DNA of 64,000 nucleotides from Pararhizobium sp. (GCA_017794825.1 CP051237.1:2170001-2234000); one strand, 5' to 3'. Positions 8,668-19,419 are shown, numbered from the stretch's first letter. The notes: generated by a model from the letters alone, not told the origin. Program-made: numbers and translations.

Positions 8668-9732
8668 TCAGTCGAGAAGGCCGATGATCGACTTGACGTC
8701 GCGCATGGTCTGTTCGGCAATCGCCGAAGCCCGCTCGCCGCCGTCCTTCAGCACGGCGTCGATGTAATCCGGTTCGTCAAGCAAACGCCGCATTTCCGTA
8801 CTGATGGGCGACAGAACCTCGATTGCAAGATCCGCGAGCGCCGGCTTGAAGGCCGAGAACTGCTGGCCGCCGAACTCGTCGATAATGTCCTGTTTGCTTC
8901 GGTCAGAAAGGGCGGCGTAGATGCCGACAAGATTATCGGCTTCCGGCCGCTCGGCAAGCCCGGCGACATCGCCCGGAAGCGGCTCCGGATCGGTCTTCGC
9001 CTTGCGGATCTTCTTCGAGATTGTGTCCGCATCATCGGTCAGATTGATGCGGGACAGGTCCGAAACGTCCGATTTGGACATCTTTTTCGTTCCGTCCCTC
9101 AAACTCATGACGCGCGGCGCCGGACCCTCGATCAAGGGTTCCGTCAATGGGAAATATCCTTTTATCTTCTCCTCGCCCACGGTCATCGCGACATCCAGCC
9201 CGCATTCCTGAATGCGATCCGAAAAATCGATATTGAATTTCTGGGCAATATCGCGCGTCAGTTCCAGATGCTGTTTCTGGTCGTCGCCAACCGGGACATG
9301 GGTGGCGCGATACACGAGAATATCGGCGGCCATCAAACTCGGATAGGCAAGCAGACCCAGCGACGCGTTCTCGCGATCCTTGCCGGCCTTGTCCTTGAAC
9401 TGCGTCATGCGGTTCATCCAGCCGATGCGCGCAACGCAGTTGAACACCCAGGCGAGTTCGGCGTGCTGCGGCACCCGGCTCTGGTTGAAGACGATATGCG
9501 CCTTCGGATCGATGCCGGAGGCGAGAAACGCAGCGGTGATCGACCGCGTCTGGTGCTTGAGATCCTCGTGCACCAGCTGGGCGGTGATCGCATGAAGGTC
9601 CACCACGCAGTAAATGCAGTCGTGGCTTTCCTGCAGCGCGACGAATTTGCGGATTGCGCCGAGATAATTGCCAAGATGCAGATTGCCGGTTGGCTGAACC
9701 CCGGAAAAGACGAGCGGTTTGAATTCAGACAT
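8668..9732 (-). CDS. trpS: Tryptophanyl-tRNA synthetase
   Basis: Class I aminoacyl-tRNA synthetase that charges tRNA-Trp. The 354-residue protein shows the HIGH-type motif in [12 protein letters not shown] (residues 15-26) and KMSKS at 217-221, with [18 protein letters not shown] of the active site at about 147-164. Length is typical of alphaproteobacterial TrpS. It follows murJ and the VOC gene and precedes usp, matching the conserved glnD-murJ-trpS-usp order. Confidence 0.97.
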   Translation of the reverse strand: MSEFKPLVFSGVQPTGNLHLGNYLGAIRKFVALQESHDCIYCVVDLHAITAQLVHEDLKHQTRSITAAFLASGIDPKAHIVFNQSRVPQHAELAWVFNCVARIGWMNRMTQFKDKAGKDRENASLGLLAYPSLMAADILVYRATHVPVGDDQKQHLELTRDIAQKFNIDFSDRIQECGLDVAMTVGEEKIKGYFPLTEPLIEGPAPRVMSLRDGTKKMSKSDVSDLSRINLTDDADTISKKIRKAKTDPEPLPGDVAGLAERPEADNLVGIYAALSDRSKQDIIDEFGGQQFSAFKPALADLAIEVLSPISTEMRRLLDEPDYIDAVLKDGGERASAIAEQTMRDVKSIIGLLD

Positions 9733-9817
9733 GGATCGTTACACGATAACTTTTTCGGTTGGACAAGTCGCGGCGGGTTATGCACGGGGCGCAGGCCGGG
9801 ATCAAGGAAAATCAGGC

Positions 9818-10216
9818 TCAGGCGGGTTCGATCAGATCCCAACTGTTGCCAAAGGGATCGCGGAAGACCGCAACGGTCCCGTAGGCTTCATGGCGCGGTT
9901 CCTCGAGAAATTCGACGCCCCGATCCAGCATGCGCCGATGATCGCGGGCAAAATCGTCAGTGTGCAGAAAGAAACCGACGCGACCGCCCGTCTGTCGTCC
10001 GGTCGCCGACCTCTGCGCTTCATCGGCCGCTTCGGCGATCAGCAACGAGGAGCCATTTCCGCCAGAGGGACGCACGAGCACCCAGCGCTTGCCCCCGCCA
10101 AGCGGCGTATCCTCGATCAGATCGAAACCGAGCGCTTCGACGAAGAAGGAAATGCCTTCGTCGTAATTCGGCACGAGAAACGTAACATGTGCGATGGCGC
10201 GCATGGGGCCGCTCAT
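9818..10216 (-). CDS. VOC-family (glyoxalase/bleomycin-resistance fold) protein
   Basis: A 132-residue vicinal-oxygen-chelate domain: a first beta-alpha-beta-beta-beta unit beginning IAHVTFLVPNYDEGISFFV, and a second unit ending FRDPFGNSWDLIEP. Metal ligand candidates are His10, Glu43-region residues and the final Glu of DLIEP. VOC proteins include glyoxalases, dioxygenases and drug-binding proteins, so the substrate cannot be named. The start codon overlaps the murJ stop (ATGA, 10213-10216), suggesting it was recruited into the glnD-murJ transcription unit; I do not recall it as a usual member. Confidence 0.85.
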   Translation of the reverse strand: MSGPMRAIAHVTFLVPNYDEGISFFVEALGFDLIEDTPLGGGKRWVLVRPSGGNGSSLLIAEAADEAQRSATGRQTGGRVGFFLHTDDFARDHRRMLDRGVEFLEEPRHEAYGTVAVFRDPFGNSWDLIEPA

Positions 10217-11805
10217 TCCTGTCCAGCCACATCGGGACCGGAGGCTTTGCGGCTTCGGCGCATCAGCGACTTGAGCTGCGACAGGTCAAACACGCCTGCG
10301 AGAACCGCAAAAGACAGATAGAACCCGCCTGCGACGGCTATGACCAGCGCCATCAGGCCGATCCTGACAAGAATATTGCCGTCTAGCAGCACCGGTCCAA
10401 TCCACGCGGACAGGATAAAGAGCAGGCCGCCCATCATCGCAGACCCGACGATGATCAGGAGAATGCGCCGGCCGGTCACGGCAGATGGCCTGAATGTATT
10501 GTAGCGAAACAGAGCGCCTGCGAGCAGCAGCGCATTAACCCAGCCGGCGAGCGACGTCGCTATGGCGATGCCGAGCACGCCGATCTGCGGAAACAGGATC
10601 AGACTGCCGGCGATGTTGACCGCGGCGTTTGCGCCGGCAAAGACCATCGGCGTGCGCATGTTCTCCCGGGCATAGTAGGCGGGTGTGAATATCTTGTTGA
10701 GAACGAAGGCGGGAAGTCCGGCCGCAAAGCCTGCAAGCACCGAAGCCGTAAGCATCGTCGTCTCTCGACCGAACGCGCCCCGCTCGAACAGCAGGGCGAC
10801 GAGCTCCGCCGGAATGACGATCAGCGCCACAGCCGCCGGAACCGTCAGCGCGAGGCCGAATTCGAGACTGCGGTTTTGAAGGTGTATCGCTTCCCTGATG
10901 TTCTGCGCCTTGAGCGCCCGAGAGAGTTCCGGAAGCAGCACTACGCCCACCGCGATCCCGATGACGCCAAGCGGAAGCTGTTCGATGCGGTCGGCGTAGT
11001 TGAGTACGGATATCGCGCCGTCCTGACCCGAGGCGATAACCTGCCCGACAAGCAGGTTGAGCTGCGTGATGCCGCCTGTGATGGCCGCCGGCAACGCCAG
11101 CCAGAGCAGACGCCTGACAGGCTTCGTCAGGCGCGGTCTGGCGATATGGAGGCCGAACTCCGTGCGCCGCACCGCAGCGTAGAGCAATGCAAATTGCAGA
11201 ACTCCCGATAGGGTCACCCCGGCGGCGAGCGCGATTCCGACGGTATCGGGCTCGAATTCGCTGTAGAGAGCGACGAGCAGCACCAGCACGAGCACGATGT
11301 TGAGCAGGGTAGGCGCAAGCGCCGCAAGAAAGTAGCGCCTGTAGGAATTGAGAATCCCGGAAAGCATGGCGACGAGCGACATGGCTGCGAGATAGGGGAA
11401 CATGACGCGTGTCAGCAGCACCGTCAGGTCGAACTTGTCCGGCGTATCGGCGAATTTGGGCGCGATCACCGTGCCGACGAGGAACGGCATGAAGATCATC
11501 GCGAGCGCCGAGAGCGCGATCAGGATGACCAGCAGGACCGAGAGCACCTGTCGCGCGAACACTTCCGCCGCCGCCTGCCCGCCGCCCTCCAGCTCCTTTG
11601 CGAAGAGCGGAATGAAGGCGGAATTGAAAGCCCCTTCGCCAAGCAGGCGCCGAAACAGGTTCGGAAAGCGAAACGCCGCATAGAACGCGTCGGCCACGGG
11701 GCCGGCCGCAAGCAAGGCCGCAATCAGCGCCTCGCGAACGAAACCAAGCACGCGGCTCGCCATGGTGGCGGAACCGACGCTGGCGAACTTGCCGACGAGA
11801 CTCAT
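10213..11805 (-). CDS. murJ: Lipid II flippase MurJ (MviN)
   Basis: MurJ moves the peptidoglycan precursor lipid II across the inner membrane. The 530-residue protein starts [30 protein letters not shown], a start shared by alphaproteobacterial MurJ, and contains about 14 hydrophobic helices with the conserved RxxF motif in [16 protein letters not shown] at about residues 53-68. The ATG at 11805 overlaps the glnD stop codon (ATGA), so translation is coupled. The reading frame is open further upstream inside glnD, but that part is out of frame with glnD and has no membrane character. The C-terminal tail is basic. Confidence 0.96.
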   Translation of the reverse strand: MSLVGKFASVGSATMASRVLGFVREALIAALLAAGPVADAFYAAFRFPNLFRRLLGEGAFNSAFIPLFAKELEGGGQAAAEVFARQVLSVLLVILIALSALAMIFMPFLVGTVIAPKFADTPDKFDLTVLLTRVMFPYLAAMSLVAMLSGILNSYRRYFLAALAPTLLNIVLVLVLLVALYSEFEPDTVGIALAAGVTLSGVLQFALLYAAVRRTEFGLHIARPRLTKPVRRLLWLALPAAITGGITQLNLLVGQVIASGQDGAISVLNYADRIEQLPLGVIGIAVGVVLLPELSRALKAQNIREAIHLQNRSLEFGLALTVPAAVALIVIPAELVALLFERGAFGRETTMLTASVLAGFAAGLPAFVLNKIFTPAYYARENMRTPMVFAGANAAVNIAGSLILFPQIGVLGIAIATSLAGWVNALLLAGALFRYNTFRPSAVTGRRILLIIVGSAMMGGLLFILSAWIGPVLLDGNILVRIGLMALVIAVAGGFYLSFAVLAGVFDLSQLKSLMRRSRKASGPDVAGQE

Positions 11806-14636
11806 GACTGACCGCCGCGGCGCAAGACCGGCGCTGGCGGCGCAATGATGCCGGCAGGCATCTTCTCGCGCATGTCGTCCTCGACTCCGGCGACGGCCGC
11901 CCTGAGCCGCGCGGTGATGTTGGCCTGCTTGTTTTCGTTGGTGATCTTGTGACCGACCAGATCGCGCACATAGAAGGTGTCGATGACCTTCTCGCCGAAG
12001 GTGGTGATGTGGGCCGAGCCGATGTCCAGAGACAGATCCGATAGCACGGCCGTCACTTCCGACAGCAGTCCCACGCGATCCAGTCCCTCGATCTCGATAA
12101 CCGTAAAATGGTCGGACAGCGTGTTGCTGATCGAAACCTTGGGCGTGACGCGGAATGGCCGGGTCCGCCGCTTCCTGGTTTTCTTGGTCGCAATGATCTC
12201 GGGCAGATATTTGCGGCCGGTCAGAACGTCCTCGATGACCTTTCCGATGCGCTCGCCGCGACGCAATTCGTCGCTGTCCACGTCGAACTCGCGATTGATC
12301 ATGATGGTGTCGAGGGCGCGTCCATCGGTGGTCGTGAAGACTTGCGCATCCGCGATGTTGGCTCCGGCGGCCGCGCATGCGCCGGCCACGATGGACAACA
12401 GCCTGGGATGGTCGGGCGCGTAGACGGTGATCTCGGTGATTGCGTGGAAACAATCGGTGCGAACCATGGTCGCCAGCACCTTGCCTTCCCTGCGGGTTTC
12501 GCGGATGAACTCGGCATGCCGGACCTGATCCTCGGTCGAAACCGACAGGAGGTAAGGCTGATAATGCAGCTTGACGTAGTCGCTGCGTTCCTCCTTCGTC
12601 CAGCCATCGAGTTCTTTTGCAAGTTCCGCCCGCGCATCCGCGGCGCGCTGACGGGCCGAGGCGGCGGTGAAGCCGCCGGAGAGCGTCAGTTCCGTTTCGC
12701 CATAAAGAGTGCGCAGGAGCTGGCCCTTCCAGCCGTTCCAGACGCCCGGCCCGACGGCCCGGATATCGCATACCGTGAGACACAGAAGCATTCGCAGGCG
12801 ATCGAGCGACTGCACCGTGTCCGCGAAATCGACAATCGTGCGGCGATCATGCAGGTCGCGTGTCTGGGCGACGAGCGACATGACCAGATGCTGCTCGACC
12901 AGCCAGGCCATGAGATCGGTCTGTTCGTTGGTGAAACCGAAGCGCGGTCCGAGCTTGCGCGCGATCCTGGCCCCTTCGACGGAGTGATCTTCCGGACGTC
13001 CCTTGGCGACGTCGTGCAGCAGGACGGCGGCATAGAGGACTTCGCGATCCTTGATGTCCGGCATGATGCGCGCCGCGAGAGGATGCGACCCGTCCTCCTC
13101 GCCGCGATCCAGCCGCGCCAGTATGCCCACCGCGCGAATGAGATGCTCGTCGACCGTGTAGTGGTGGTACATGTTGAACTGCATCATCGACACGATCTTG
13201 CCGAATTCGCGGATGAACCGTCCAAGCACGCCGGCCTCGTTCATCCGCCGCAGGATCAGTTCCGGATCGCGGCGCGAGGTCAGGATGGAGAGGAACAGCC
13301 GGTTGGCCTCCTCGTTTTCCCGCAGTTCGGCCTTGATCAGCCCGTGCGAGCGGGTCACCAGCTTCAGCGCTTCCGGATGAAACTTGAGTTCGTGGATATC
13401 CGCCAGGTGAAACAGCCGGATCAGATTGACCGGGTCGCGCCGGAACACCTCCTCGTCCACGACATTGATCCGGCCATGATCCTCGATGAAATCGGTCGTG
13501 CCCGGGATCTTCTTCTGCCGCTGCGAGAAGCGCCGCAGCACGCGGGTCAGCGACGGGCTTTCCTTCGCCTGTTCAGCCTCCAGCGCGGAGCAGAAGATGC
13601 GCGTCAGGTCGCCGACGTCCTTGGCGACGAGAAAATAGTGCTTCATGAACCGTTCCACGGCCGAAAGGCCCGGATGATCCTGATAGCCGAGCCTCGCCGC
13701 GATTTCGCGCTGAATGTCGAATGTCAGCCTTTCCTCGGCCTTGTCGGTGAGGAAATGCATGTGGCAGCGCACCGCCCAGAGAAAATCACCCGACTTGTCG
13801 AACAGGTTCGCTTCGCGGCGCGACAGCACGCCGAGCTTGACGAGATCGCGTGACGTTGCGGCGTCGTAGTGATACTTGGCCAGCCAGAACAGGGTCTGCA
13901 GGTCGCGCAATCCGCCCTTGCCTTCCTTGATGTTCGGCTCAACCAGATAGCGGCTGTCGCCGGCCTTGCGGTGACGTCCATTGCGTTCTTCCAGCTTGGC
14001 GGCGATGAATTCGCGCGTCGTGTTCTTCATCACGCTGCTCTGGAAGCGCTGCTCCATCTCGCTGTGCAGTTCCGGCGATCCGCAGATCAAACGGTGGTCC
14101 AGTACGGATGTGCGGATCGTCATGTCGGCGCGGGACAGACGGACGCATTCGTCGATGTTGCGGGTCGCATGGCCGACTTTGAAACCGAGATCCCAAAGCA
14201 TGTAGAGGATGAACTCGACGACGCTTTCCGTCCACGGCGTCTCCTTGTAGGGGAGCAGGAACAGCAGATCGATGTCGGAGCCGGGCGCAAGCGTTGCCCG
14301 GCCGTACCCGCCGACGGCGACGACGGACAGATGTTCTGCGGTCGACGGATTGTCGACGCGAAACGCGTGTCCGACCGCGTAGTCGAATATGCCGGCGATG
14401 ATGACGTCCTGGAAGGTCGAAAGGCGCTGCGCGCACAGGATCCCGCCGCCGTCCTCGTCGAGCATGGCGCGGATCGTTTCGCGACCTTCCCTGATCGTTT
14501 CCTTGACGAAGAGGAACAGCGCATTGCGGGCCGCCGGAGAGCTCGGATCGGGATGATCCTGCGCAATGGCCGTCAGCGCGCGCGCAAACCTTTCCGTCTC
14601 GATAATACGGTCAAGCTGGAGGTCATTCGAAGCCAT
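11802..14636 (-). CDS. glnD: PII uridylyltransferase/uridylyl-removing enzyme
   Basis: GlnD senses glutamine and controls PII proteins by adding or removing UMP, so it sits at the top of nitrogen control; rpoN and ptsN in this window belong to the same physiology. The 944-residue protein has the nucleotidyltransferase motif GSDID (119-123), the HD hydrolase motif [14 protein letters not shown] around His541-Asp542, and two C-terminal ACT domains at about 735-800 and 850-915. All expected parts are present and length is normal. murJ overlaps its end by four bases. In Sinorhizobium, as I recall, mutS lies directly upstream; here mutS is 30 kb away. Confidence 0.97.
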   Translation of the reverse strand: MASNDLQLDRIIETERFARALTAIAQDHPDPSSPAARNALFLFVKETIREGRETIRAMLDEDGGGILCAQRLSTFQDVIIAGIFDYAVGHAFRVDNPSTAEHLSVVAVGGYGRATLAPGSDIDLLFLLPYKETPWTESVVEFILYMLWDLGFKVGHATRNIDECVRLSRADMTIRTSVLDHRLICGSPELHSEMEQRFQSSVMKNTTREFIAAKLEERNGRHRKAGDSRYLVEPNIKEGKGGLRDLQTLFWLAKYHYDAATSRDLVKLGVLSRREANLFDKSGDFLWAVRCHMHFLTDKAEERLTFDIQREIAARLGYQDHPGLSAVERFMKHYFLVAKDVGDLTRIFCSALEAEQAKESPSLTRVLRRFSQRQKKIPGTTDFIEDHGRINVVDEEVFRRDPVNLIRLFHLADIHELKFHPEALKLVTRSHGLIKAELRENEEANRLFLSILTSRRDPELILRRMNEAGVLGRFIREFGKIVSMMQFNMYHHYTVDEHLIRAVGILARLDRGEEDGSHPLAARIMPDIKDREVLYAAVLLHDVAKGRPEDHSVEGARIARKLGPRFGFTNEQTDLMAWLVEQHLVMSLVAQTRDLHDRRTIVDFADTVQSLDRLRMLLCLTVCDIRAVGPGVWNGWKGQLLRTLYGETELTLSGGFTAASARQRAADARAELAKELDGWTKEERSDYVKLHYQPYLLSVSTEDQVRHAEFIRETRREGKVLATMVRTDCFHAITEITVYAPDHPRLLSIVAGACAAAGANIADAQVFTTTDGRALDTIMINREFDVDSDELRRGERIGKVIEDVLTGRKYLPEIIATKKTRKRRTRPFRVTPKVSISNTLSDHFTVIEIEGLDRVGLLSEVTAVLSDLSLDIGSAHITTFGEKVIDTFYVRDLVGHKITNENKQANITARLRAAVAGVEDDMREKMPAGIIAPPAPVLRRGGQS

Positions 14637-14873
14637 GGGCGGCCGGATTCACTTTCATTCTGCTGCGGCGGAAATGCTGTATACCGTTTTGCGACCGAGG
14701 GCCACCGGCAATCCTGTTCGGCGCCTGGCGCTCGCCGTATTGGCATATTTTCGCTGGATATGCGGCAAGTATGTGTTTCCTATCGTGATTTGACGTTGTA
14801 AATCAGCCTGAATCGACAGATCGAAGGCGCGTCCGGTTCAGCCGGCGCTTCTCTGCATCAGGAAAAGACGTTC
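14637..14873. promoter_or_regulatory. Divergent glnD / rbsK promoter region
   Basis: The 237-bp gap lies between the starts of glnD (minus) and rbsK (plus). An imperfect palindrome GCATAT...ATATGC occurs at about 14743-14763 and could be an operator for a sugar regulator. No promoter can be assigned with confidence. Confidence 0.35.
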
Positions 14874-15788
14874 ATGATTACAGTACTCGGTTCGATCAAC
14901 ATGGACCTCATCGCCAAGGTCGAGCGGTTTCCGAAACCGGGTGAAACTGTCGGCGGTCAGGCCTTTTCGACCTCGGCCGGAGGCAAGGGAGCAAACCAGG
15001 CGCTGGCGGCGCGGCGCGCCGGAGCCGGCGTCGTGCTTTACGGCGCGGTCGGCAAGGATCATTTCGCCGAGCAGTCGCTGGAACTGCTCAAGGCCGAGAA
15101 CGTCAATCTCGACGCCATCCGCACAGTCGACGACGTGACAGGCATCGCCATGATCCTCGTCGACGCAAGCGGAGAAAACCAGATCACGGTCGTACCAGGG
15201 GCCAATGGCCGGCTCGACCGAATCGATTCGGCCTATGCCGTGCAGCAGATGAATCCCGGAGACCACCTGCTTCTGCAGATGGAAATTCCCGCCGACGCGC
15301 TAAGGACCGCGCTCACCAACGCCCGCAAGGCGGGCGTCACCACGCTGCTCAATCTGGCGCCCTTCACAGCCGATTCGGCGGAACTGGCCAGGCTCGCCGA
15401 TATCGTCATCACCAACGAGACCGAGTTCGCCCAACTGTGCGGCAAGCCCGAACTCAAGAGCGAAGAGCGCGATGCGGAACTGGAGCGGATGCACGAAGAG
15501 ACGGACCAGACGATCGTCATCACGCTTGGCGGGGACGGAGCCGTCGCCGCGCGGCACGGTCAGATCAGCCGCGTCGCGGCGATGGACGTGGAAACCATCG
15601 ACACCGTGGGCGCCGGCGACACGTTCTGCGGCTATCTGGCCGCAGCGCTCGACAACGGCATGGAGATCGGCTCGGCCCTGCAGCGCGCGACCATCGCCGG
15701 GAGCCTCGCATGCATGCATGAAGGCGCGCAGCCGGCTATTCCCGCGGCCGGCGATGTCGACGCTGCGCTCGAGATTTTTCTTCTCTAA
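14874..15788 (+). CDS. rbsK: Ribokinase
   Basis: PfkB-family sugar kinase of 304 residues that phosphorylates ribose to ribose-5-phosphate. Visible signatures are GGKGANQALAARRAG (36-50), which holds the sugar, and DTVGAGDTFCGYLAAALD, whose second Asp (about 249) is the catalytic base. There is no ribose ABC transporter beside it; its 3' end overlaps the convergent nucleoside hydrolase gene by four bases. Together they suggest salvage of ribose from nucleosides. Other PfkB substrates are possible, but the N-terminal sequence is ribokinase-like. Confidence 0.9.
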   Translation: MITVLGSINMDLIAKVERFPKPGETVGGQAFSTSAGGKGANQALAARRAGAGVVLYGAVGKDHFAEQSLELLKAENVNLDAIRTVDDVTGIAMILVDASGENQITVVPGANGRLDRIDSAYAVQQMNPGDHLLLQMEIPADALRTALTNARKAGVTTLLNLAPFTADSAELARLADIVITNETEFAQLCGKPELKSEERDAELERMHEETDQTIVITLGGDGAVAARHGQISRVAAMDVETIDTVGAGDTFCGYLAAALDNGMEIGSALQRATIAGSLACMHEGAQPAIPAAGDVDAALEIFLL

Positions 15789-16729
15789 AGCCGCGCGAGA
15801 TGCTCGGTCAGGAGGGCGTAAAAGCCGTCCGCGTCGACATCGCGAATGACCAGCGCATTATGGCGTCGGTCTGTGACCTGCCACCAGTCGACGACCGTCA
15901 TGCCCTCGGTCAGCGGCGAGGAAGTCTCGATCTCGACATTGCAGCGCCGTCCGGAAAACAGTTCCGGCTTCAAAAGCCAGGCGATCACCGTCGGATCATG
16001 CAACGGCCCGCCGTCCGTTCCGTATTTGGCCTCGTCATAGCGCTCGAAGAATTCCAGCAATTCGACGGCGGCCTTCGCCACCGGCGTGCCGATGCGGTGG
16101 ATCGCCTGCAGGCGCGACCGGGTGGTCAGGCACTGGTGTGTGACGTCGAGCGGCATCATGGTGATCGGAACGCGTGACGCGAAGACTGCGGCCGCGGCCA
16201 TCGGGTCGACATAGATGTTGAACTCGGCCGCCGGCGTGATGTTGCCGCCCTCGAAGAAACCGCCGCCCATCATCACGATCTGGCCGATCCTGTCGGCGAT
16301 CTCCGGCGCCCGCTGCAGCGCCATGGCGATATTCGTCAGCGGACCGAGCGTGCAGAGCGTCACGTCTCCGGGCGGATGCGCAAGCAGCGTTTCGATGATG
16401 AAATCGACGGCGTGGCCCGGCTGCAACGGCATTGTCGGCGCCGGGAGATCAGGTCCGTCGAGGCCCGTCTTGCCGTGCACGTTTTCAGCCGTGACCAGCG
16501 GCCGGTCGATCGGCTCGCTTGCGCCGGCGAAGACCCGCATATCGGTGCGTCCGGCAAGTTCGCAGACTTTCAGGGCATTGACGCTGGTGAGGGCCAGCGG
16601 CACGTTGCCGGCCACCGCAGTGACGCCCAGGACGTCCAGCCTGTCGCTGGCGAAAGCCAGCAACATTGCCAGAGCGTCGTCCTGTCCAGGATCTGTGTCG
16701 ATGATGATTTTCTGAACGGTCTCTTGCAT
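15785..16729 (-). CDS. Nucleoside hydrolase (IunH family)
   Basis: The enzyme cleaves ribonucleosides to ribose and base. The 314-residue protein starts MQETVQKIIIDTDPGQDDAL, whose Asp11, Asp13, Asp17 and Asp18 form the calcium and ribose site of the family; LCTLGPLTNIA and GGNITPAAEFNIYVDP are further family motifs, the latter binding the ribose. Start at 16729 is supported by GGGGAG upstream; an in-frame TTG twelve bases earlier is less likely. The released ribose is a substrate for the convergent ribokinase, so the two genes probably serve one salvage route although transcribed towards each other. Purine or pyrimidine preference cannot be told. Confidence 0.92.
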   Translation of the reverse strand: MQETVQKIIIDTDPGQDDALAMLLAFASDRLDVLGVTAVAGNVPLALTSVNALKVCELAGRTDMRVFAGASEPIDRPLVTAENVHGKTGLDGPDLPAPTMPLQPGHAVDFIIETLLAHPPGDVTLCTLGPLTNIAMALQRAPEIADRIGQIVMMGGGFFEGGNITPAAEFNIYVDPMAAAAVFASRVPITMMPLDVTHQCLTTRSRLQAIHRIGTPVAKAAVELLEFFERYDEAKYGTDGGPLHDPTVIAWLLKPELFSGRRCNVEIETSSPLTEGMTVVDWWQVTDRRHNALVIRDVDADGFYALLTEHLARL

Positions 16730-16916
16730 GCGGCTCCCCAAATCGTCGCGCGACTATGAGCCCGAGGCGCCGCGAAATGCAAGCGCGGCGCGGCGGAAAA
16801 TCCCGTGTCCCTGCGCGCTTGCGCCACGCGCCGTGAATGGACTTGGCGCGCCTTTGCAATACTTGTACTTGTTGACGCACGTCGTGGCGCATTCGCCAGA
16901 TTTCGCGGGAAGGCCG

Positions 16917-18314
16917 ATGACCGAAGAAGAAATGATCACGACTTTCGAACGGCAGCATTCGCTCTCGCGCGCGGAAACAGCGCCGGACGCTGAAGCGCGT
17001 CGCCGGGCGCTGACGACCCTTGAAAAGCTGCTGCTCGACAATGGCAAGGCCATCGCAGATGCGATTTCCGAGGATTTTCGCGGTCGCTCCCGCGCCGAAA
17101 CCGAACTGCTGGAGATCCTTCCGACGGCGCGCGGCATCCGCCATGCGCGGCGCAAGGTAGCGCGTTGGATGCGGCCGGAACGCCGCTCCGTCGACATGGC
17201 CACGCAGCCGGCGCGCGCATGGGTGCGCCATGAACCGGTTGGCGTCGTGGGGATCATTTCGCCCTGGAACTATCCGGTGTTCCTGGCACTTGGGCCGCTT
17301 TGCAATGCGCTTGCAGCCGGAAACAGGGCGATGATCAAGCCCTCGGAACTGACGCCCGCCTTTTCCGAACTTCTGAAACGGCTGATCGCCGAGCATTTTG
17401 CGCCGGAACAGGTCGCGGTCGTGACCGGCGGCGTGGAAACCGCGCAGGTCTTTTCAGGCCTCGCCTTCGATCATCTCATTTTCACCGGTTCGACGAATGT
17501 CGGGCGACTGGTGATGCAGGCGGCGGCAAAGAACCTGACGCCGGTCACTCTTGAACTCGGCGGCAAGTCGCCGGCGATCGTCGCGCCGGGCTATCCGATC
17601 GACAAGGCGGCGCGCTCGATCGCATCGGGAAAATTCGCCAATGCCGGACAGACCTGCATTGCGCCAGACTATGCGCTTGCGCCCGCCGGATCCGTCGAGG
17701 ATCTGGCGAAATCCGTGCTGGCGCGAGCCAAAAAATCCTATCCCGGCGTCGCCGACAACGAGCAATACACGTCCATCATCTCGGACCGGCATCGCGAAAG
17801 GCTGGTCTCTGCGCTGGACGAAGCAGCCGCCGCGGGCGCCACCATCATGAGCCACGAACCGCAAGGCGACAATTCCCCGAAGATCGCGCCGACGGTCGTC
17901 ATCGGCGCGCCCGCCGACGGCGTTTTGATGCGCGAAGAGATCTTCGGTCCGATCTTGCCGATCGTTCCCTACGAGACGCTGGACGAGGCGATCGCCTACG
18001 TGACAGCGCGCAATCGGCCTCTGGCGCTCTACCTGTTCTCCCACGACCGCGCGGAACAAGAAAAAGTCCTGTCAGGCGCAATTTCGGGCGGCGTGACGCT
18101 GAACGGAACGCTGCTCCACGCAGCACAGGATTCCCTGCCGTTCGGCGGCGTAGGTCCGAGCGGGATCGGCGCCTATCATGGCTATGAAGGCTTTCGCCGC
18201 TTCAGCCACATGCGCGGGGTCCACAAGGTCGGTTTCATCAACATGTTCGAACGCATGGGACCGCCCTGGGGCTGGTTGAGTTCGACCTTGGGACGGCTTC
18301 TCACGCGCTACTGA
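16917..18314 (+). CDS. Aldehyde dehydrogenase (coniferyl aldehyde dehydrogenase-like)
   Basis: NAD(P)-dependent aldehyde dehydrogenase of 465 residues. The catalytic cysteine is Cys247 in FANAGQTCIAPDY and the general base Glu213 in TLELGGKSP; SPWNYPVFLALGPL is the substrate/cofactor channel motif. Length and the absence of an N-terminal extension place it with the short class 3 / coniferyl aldehyde dehydrogenases (CalB), and the C-terminal GFINMFERMGPPWG resembles membrane-associated members. The frame is open for 63 codons upstream, but the ATG at 16917 preceded by GGGAAGG is the reasonable start. The physiological aldehyde is unknown. Confidence 0.88.
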   Translation: MTEEEMITTFERQHSLSRAETAPDAEARRRALTTLEKLLLDNGKAIADAISEDFRGRSRAETELLEILPTARGIRHARRKVARWMRPERRSVDMATQPARAWVRHEPVGVVGIISPWNYPVFLALGPLCNALAAGNRAMIKPSELTPAFSELLKRLIAEHFAPEQVAVVTGGVETAQVFSGLAFDHLIFTGSTNVGRLVMQAAAKNLTPVTLELGGKSPAIVAPGYPIDKAARSIASGKFANAGQTCIAPDYALAPAGSVEDLAKSVLARAKKSYPGVADNEQYTSIISDRHRERLVSALDEAAAAGATIMSHEPQGDNSPKIAPTVVIGAPADGVLMREEIFGPILPIVPYETLDEAIAYVTARNRPLALYLFSHDRAEQEKVLSGAISGGVTLNGTLLHAAQDSLPFGGVGPSGIGAYHGYEGFRRFSHMRGVHKVGFINMFERMGPPWGWLSSTLGRLLTRY

Positions 18315-18373
18315 CCCTGCGTCCCGCCGCCACTTCGCTTGCCTGCACCGGACACGACTGATATGGGGCGGGA

Positions 18374-19294
18374 ATGAACGTCCGGCCCGCCGTATCTTCA
18401 ACTTCAACCGGAACTCTTCTTGCAACGCTTGGCGTGATCGTCGCGGCGATCGGCTTCGGGACGGTTCCGTTCTTCGCGCGATCGCTGACCGACGAGGGCA
18501 TGGCGCCGCACGCCGTCGCGTTCTACCGGTTCGCGTTCACCGCGCTGGCGCTCCTGCCAACGCTGATCCTGCCTCGCGCCCTGTGGCGGACGATTGCCTG
18601 GGGCATTGGCGCGGGAATGGTGATGGGCGTCGGCTGGGTCGGATATGTCCGGGCCATCGAAGTGGCGCCGGTCTCGACGGCGGGCGTTCTCTACATGACC
18701 TATCCGGTCTTCACCCTGGTGATCGCAAGGGTCATGTTCGGCGACGTCCCTACCCGCCGCGCCATCCTTGCCGCGCTGCTTATCATCGCGGCGGCGGCGA
18801 TCGCTACGTCGCCGACGGCGATCGCCCCGGAACACGTTCCGGCGCTGATCGTCTCGCTCGCCGCCCCGTTTGGCTTCGGTTTCGGCATCAATGTTCTCGT
18901 GCACAAGCTGACGCCGCTGCCGACGCTGCCGCGCATCGCCTGTATCACGCTCGGATCGGTGATCGGCCTGATCCCGCTGATGATCGTCACGCCGGCGTCG
19001 GCGATATTGCCCGCCAGCGAATCCGGCTGGCTGCTTGTCGCTGCGATCACCGTCGTGACCGCGTTCATCCCGCAACTGCTCTACACGGTCTGCGCGCCGG
19101 TGATCGGCACCGCCCGCACCGCCGTCGCCGGCAGCGTCGAATTGCCGACCATGTTTCTCGTCGGATGGTTCACGCTCGCCGAACCTGTCGGGCTGACGCA
19201 ATGGGCCGCCTGCGGTCTGGTGATAGCGGCCATCATCCTGACGCCGAGCAGAATCACCCGCAACGTCTCGGTCAATTTGACCGCGCGTCCATAG
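18374..19294 (+). CDS. EamA/DMT-superfamily transporter
   Basis: Ten-helix membrane protein of 306 residues with two EamA repeats (about 18-150 and 165-295). Features are the first helix VIVAAIGFGTVPFFARSL, EVAPVSTAGVLYMTYPVF in the first half, and a Pro/Gly-rich tenth helix. The family exports amino acids, metabolites or drugs; no substrate motif is visible. It stands alone between an aldehyde dehydrogenase and the heat-shock promoter. A long antisense frame mirrors the whole gene and is an artefact of GC-rich codons. Confidence 0.87.
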   Translation: MNVRPAVSSTSTGTLLATLGVIVAAIGFGTVPFFARSLTDEGMAPHAVAFYRFAFTALALLPTLILPRALWRTIAWGIGAGMVMGVGWVGYVRAIEVAPVSTAGVLYMTYPVFTLVIARVMFGDVPTRRAILAALLIIAAAAIATSPTAIAPEHVPALIVSLAAPFGFGFGINVLVHKLTPLPTLPRIACITLGSVIGLIPLMIVTPASAILPASESGWLLVAAITVVTAFIPQLLYTVCAPVIGTARTAVAGSVELPTMFLVGWFTLAEPVGLTQWAACGLVIAAIILTPSRITRNVSVNLTARP

Positions 19295-19329
19295 CATTTC
19301 ACTCCCGCGAAGGCGTTGCGGCTTTCATG

Positions 19330-19357
19330 TTGGCAAAGCCGGACGGCGTCCCCATAT
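19330..19357 (+). promoter_or_regulatory. Probable sigma-32 (RpoH) promoter of hsp20
   Basis: TTGGCA at 19330-19335 and CCCCATAT at 19350-19357, separated by 14 bases, match the known heat-shock consensus (CTTGAA, about 13-17 bases, CCCCATnT), with a perfect -10 and a weaker -35. The predicted start of transcription, near 19364, lies just at the beginning of the folded leader of hsp20. Confidence 0.55.
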
Positions 19358-19360
19358 TAG

Positions 19361-19419
19361 GGCAAGCGAAATGCTGCAAGCAGGTTTCGCGTTACAAGTC
19401 GCTTGAAACAAGGACCGAA
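19361..19419 (+). promoter_or_regulatory. ROSE-like RNA thermometer in the hsp20 leader
   Basis: The last hairpin pairs GTCGCTTG (19398-19405) with CAAGGAC (19409-19415) across an AAA loop, leaving G19401 bulged and burying the ribosome-binding site AAGGA (19410-19414) five bases before the ATG. The strand opposite the ribosome-binding site contains TCGCT, which fits the UYGCU core of known ROSE elements, including the bulged G. Upstream, GCGAAA...TTTCGC (19366-19390) forms a second hairpin. ROSE elements melt on heating and switch on small heat-shock genes in rhizobia. Folding was done by eye. Confidence 0.7.

Noticed and set aside
11806..12783. Upstream extension of the murJ reading frame
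   Set aside because: It overlaps glnD in another register and is Arg/His-rich, not membrane-like; the [11 protein letters not shown] start at 11805 is the family start.
12108..13853. 581-codon plus-strand frame inside glnD
   Set aside because: GlnD motifs are intact on the minus strand; the opposite frame has no domain.
18404..19297. Long open frame antisense to the EamA transporter gene
   Set aside because: Composition is dominated by Arg, Asp and Gly, no family resemblance, and it mirrors a gene with clear membrane helices; a shadow of GC-rich codon use.
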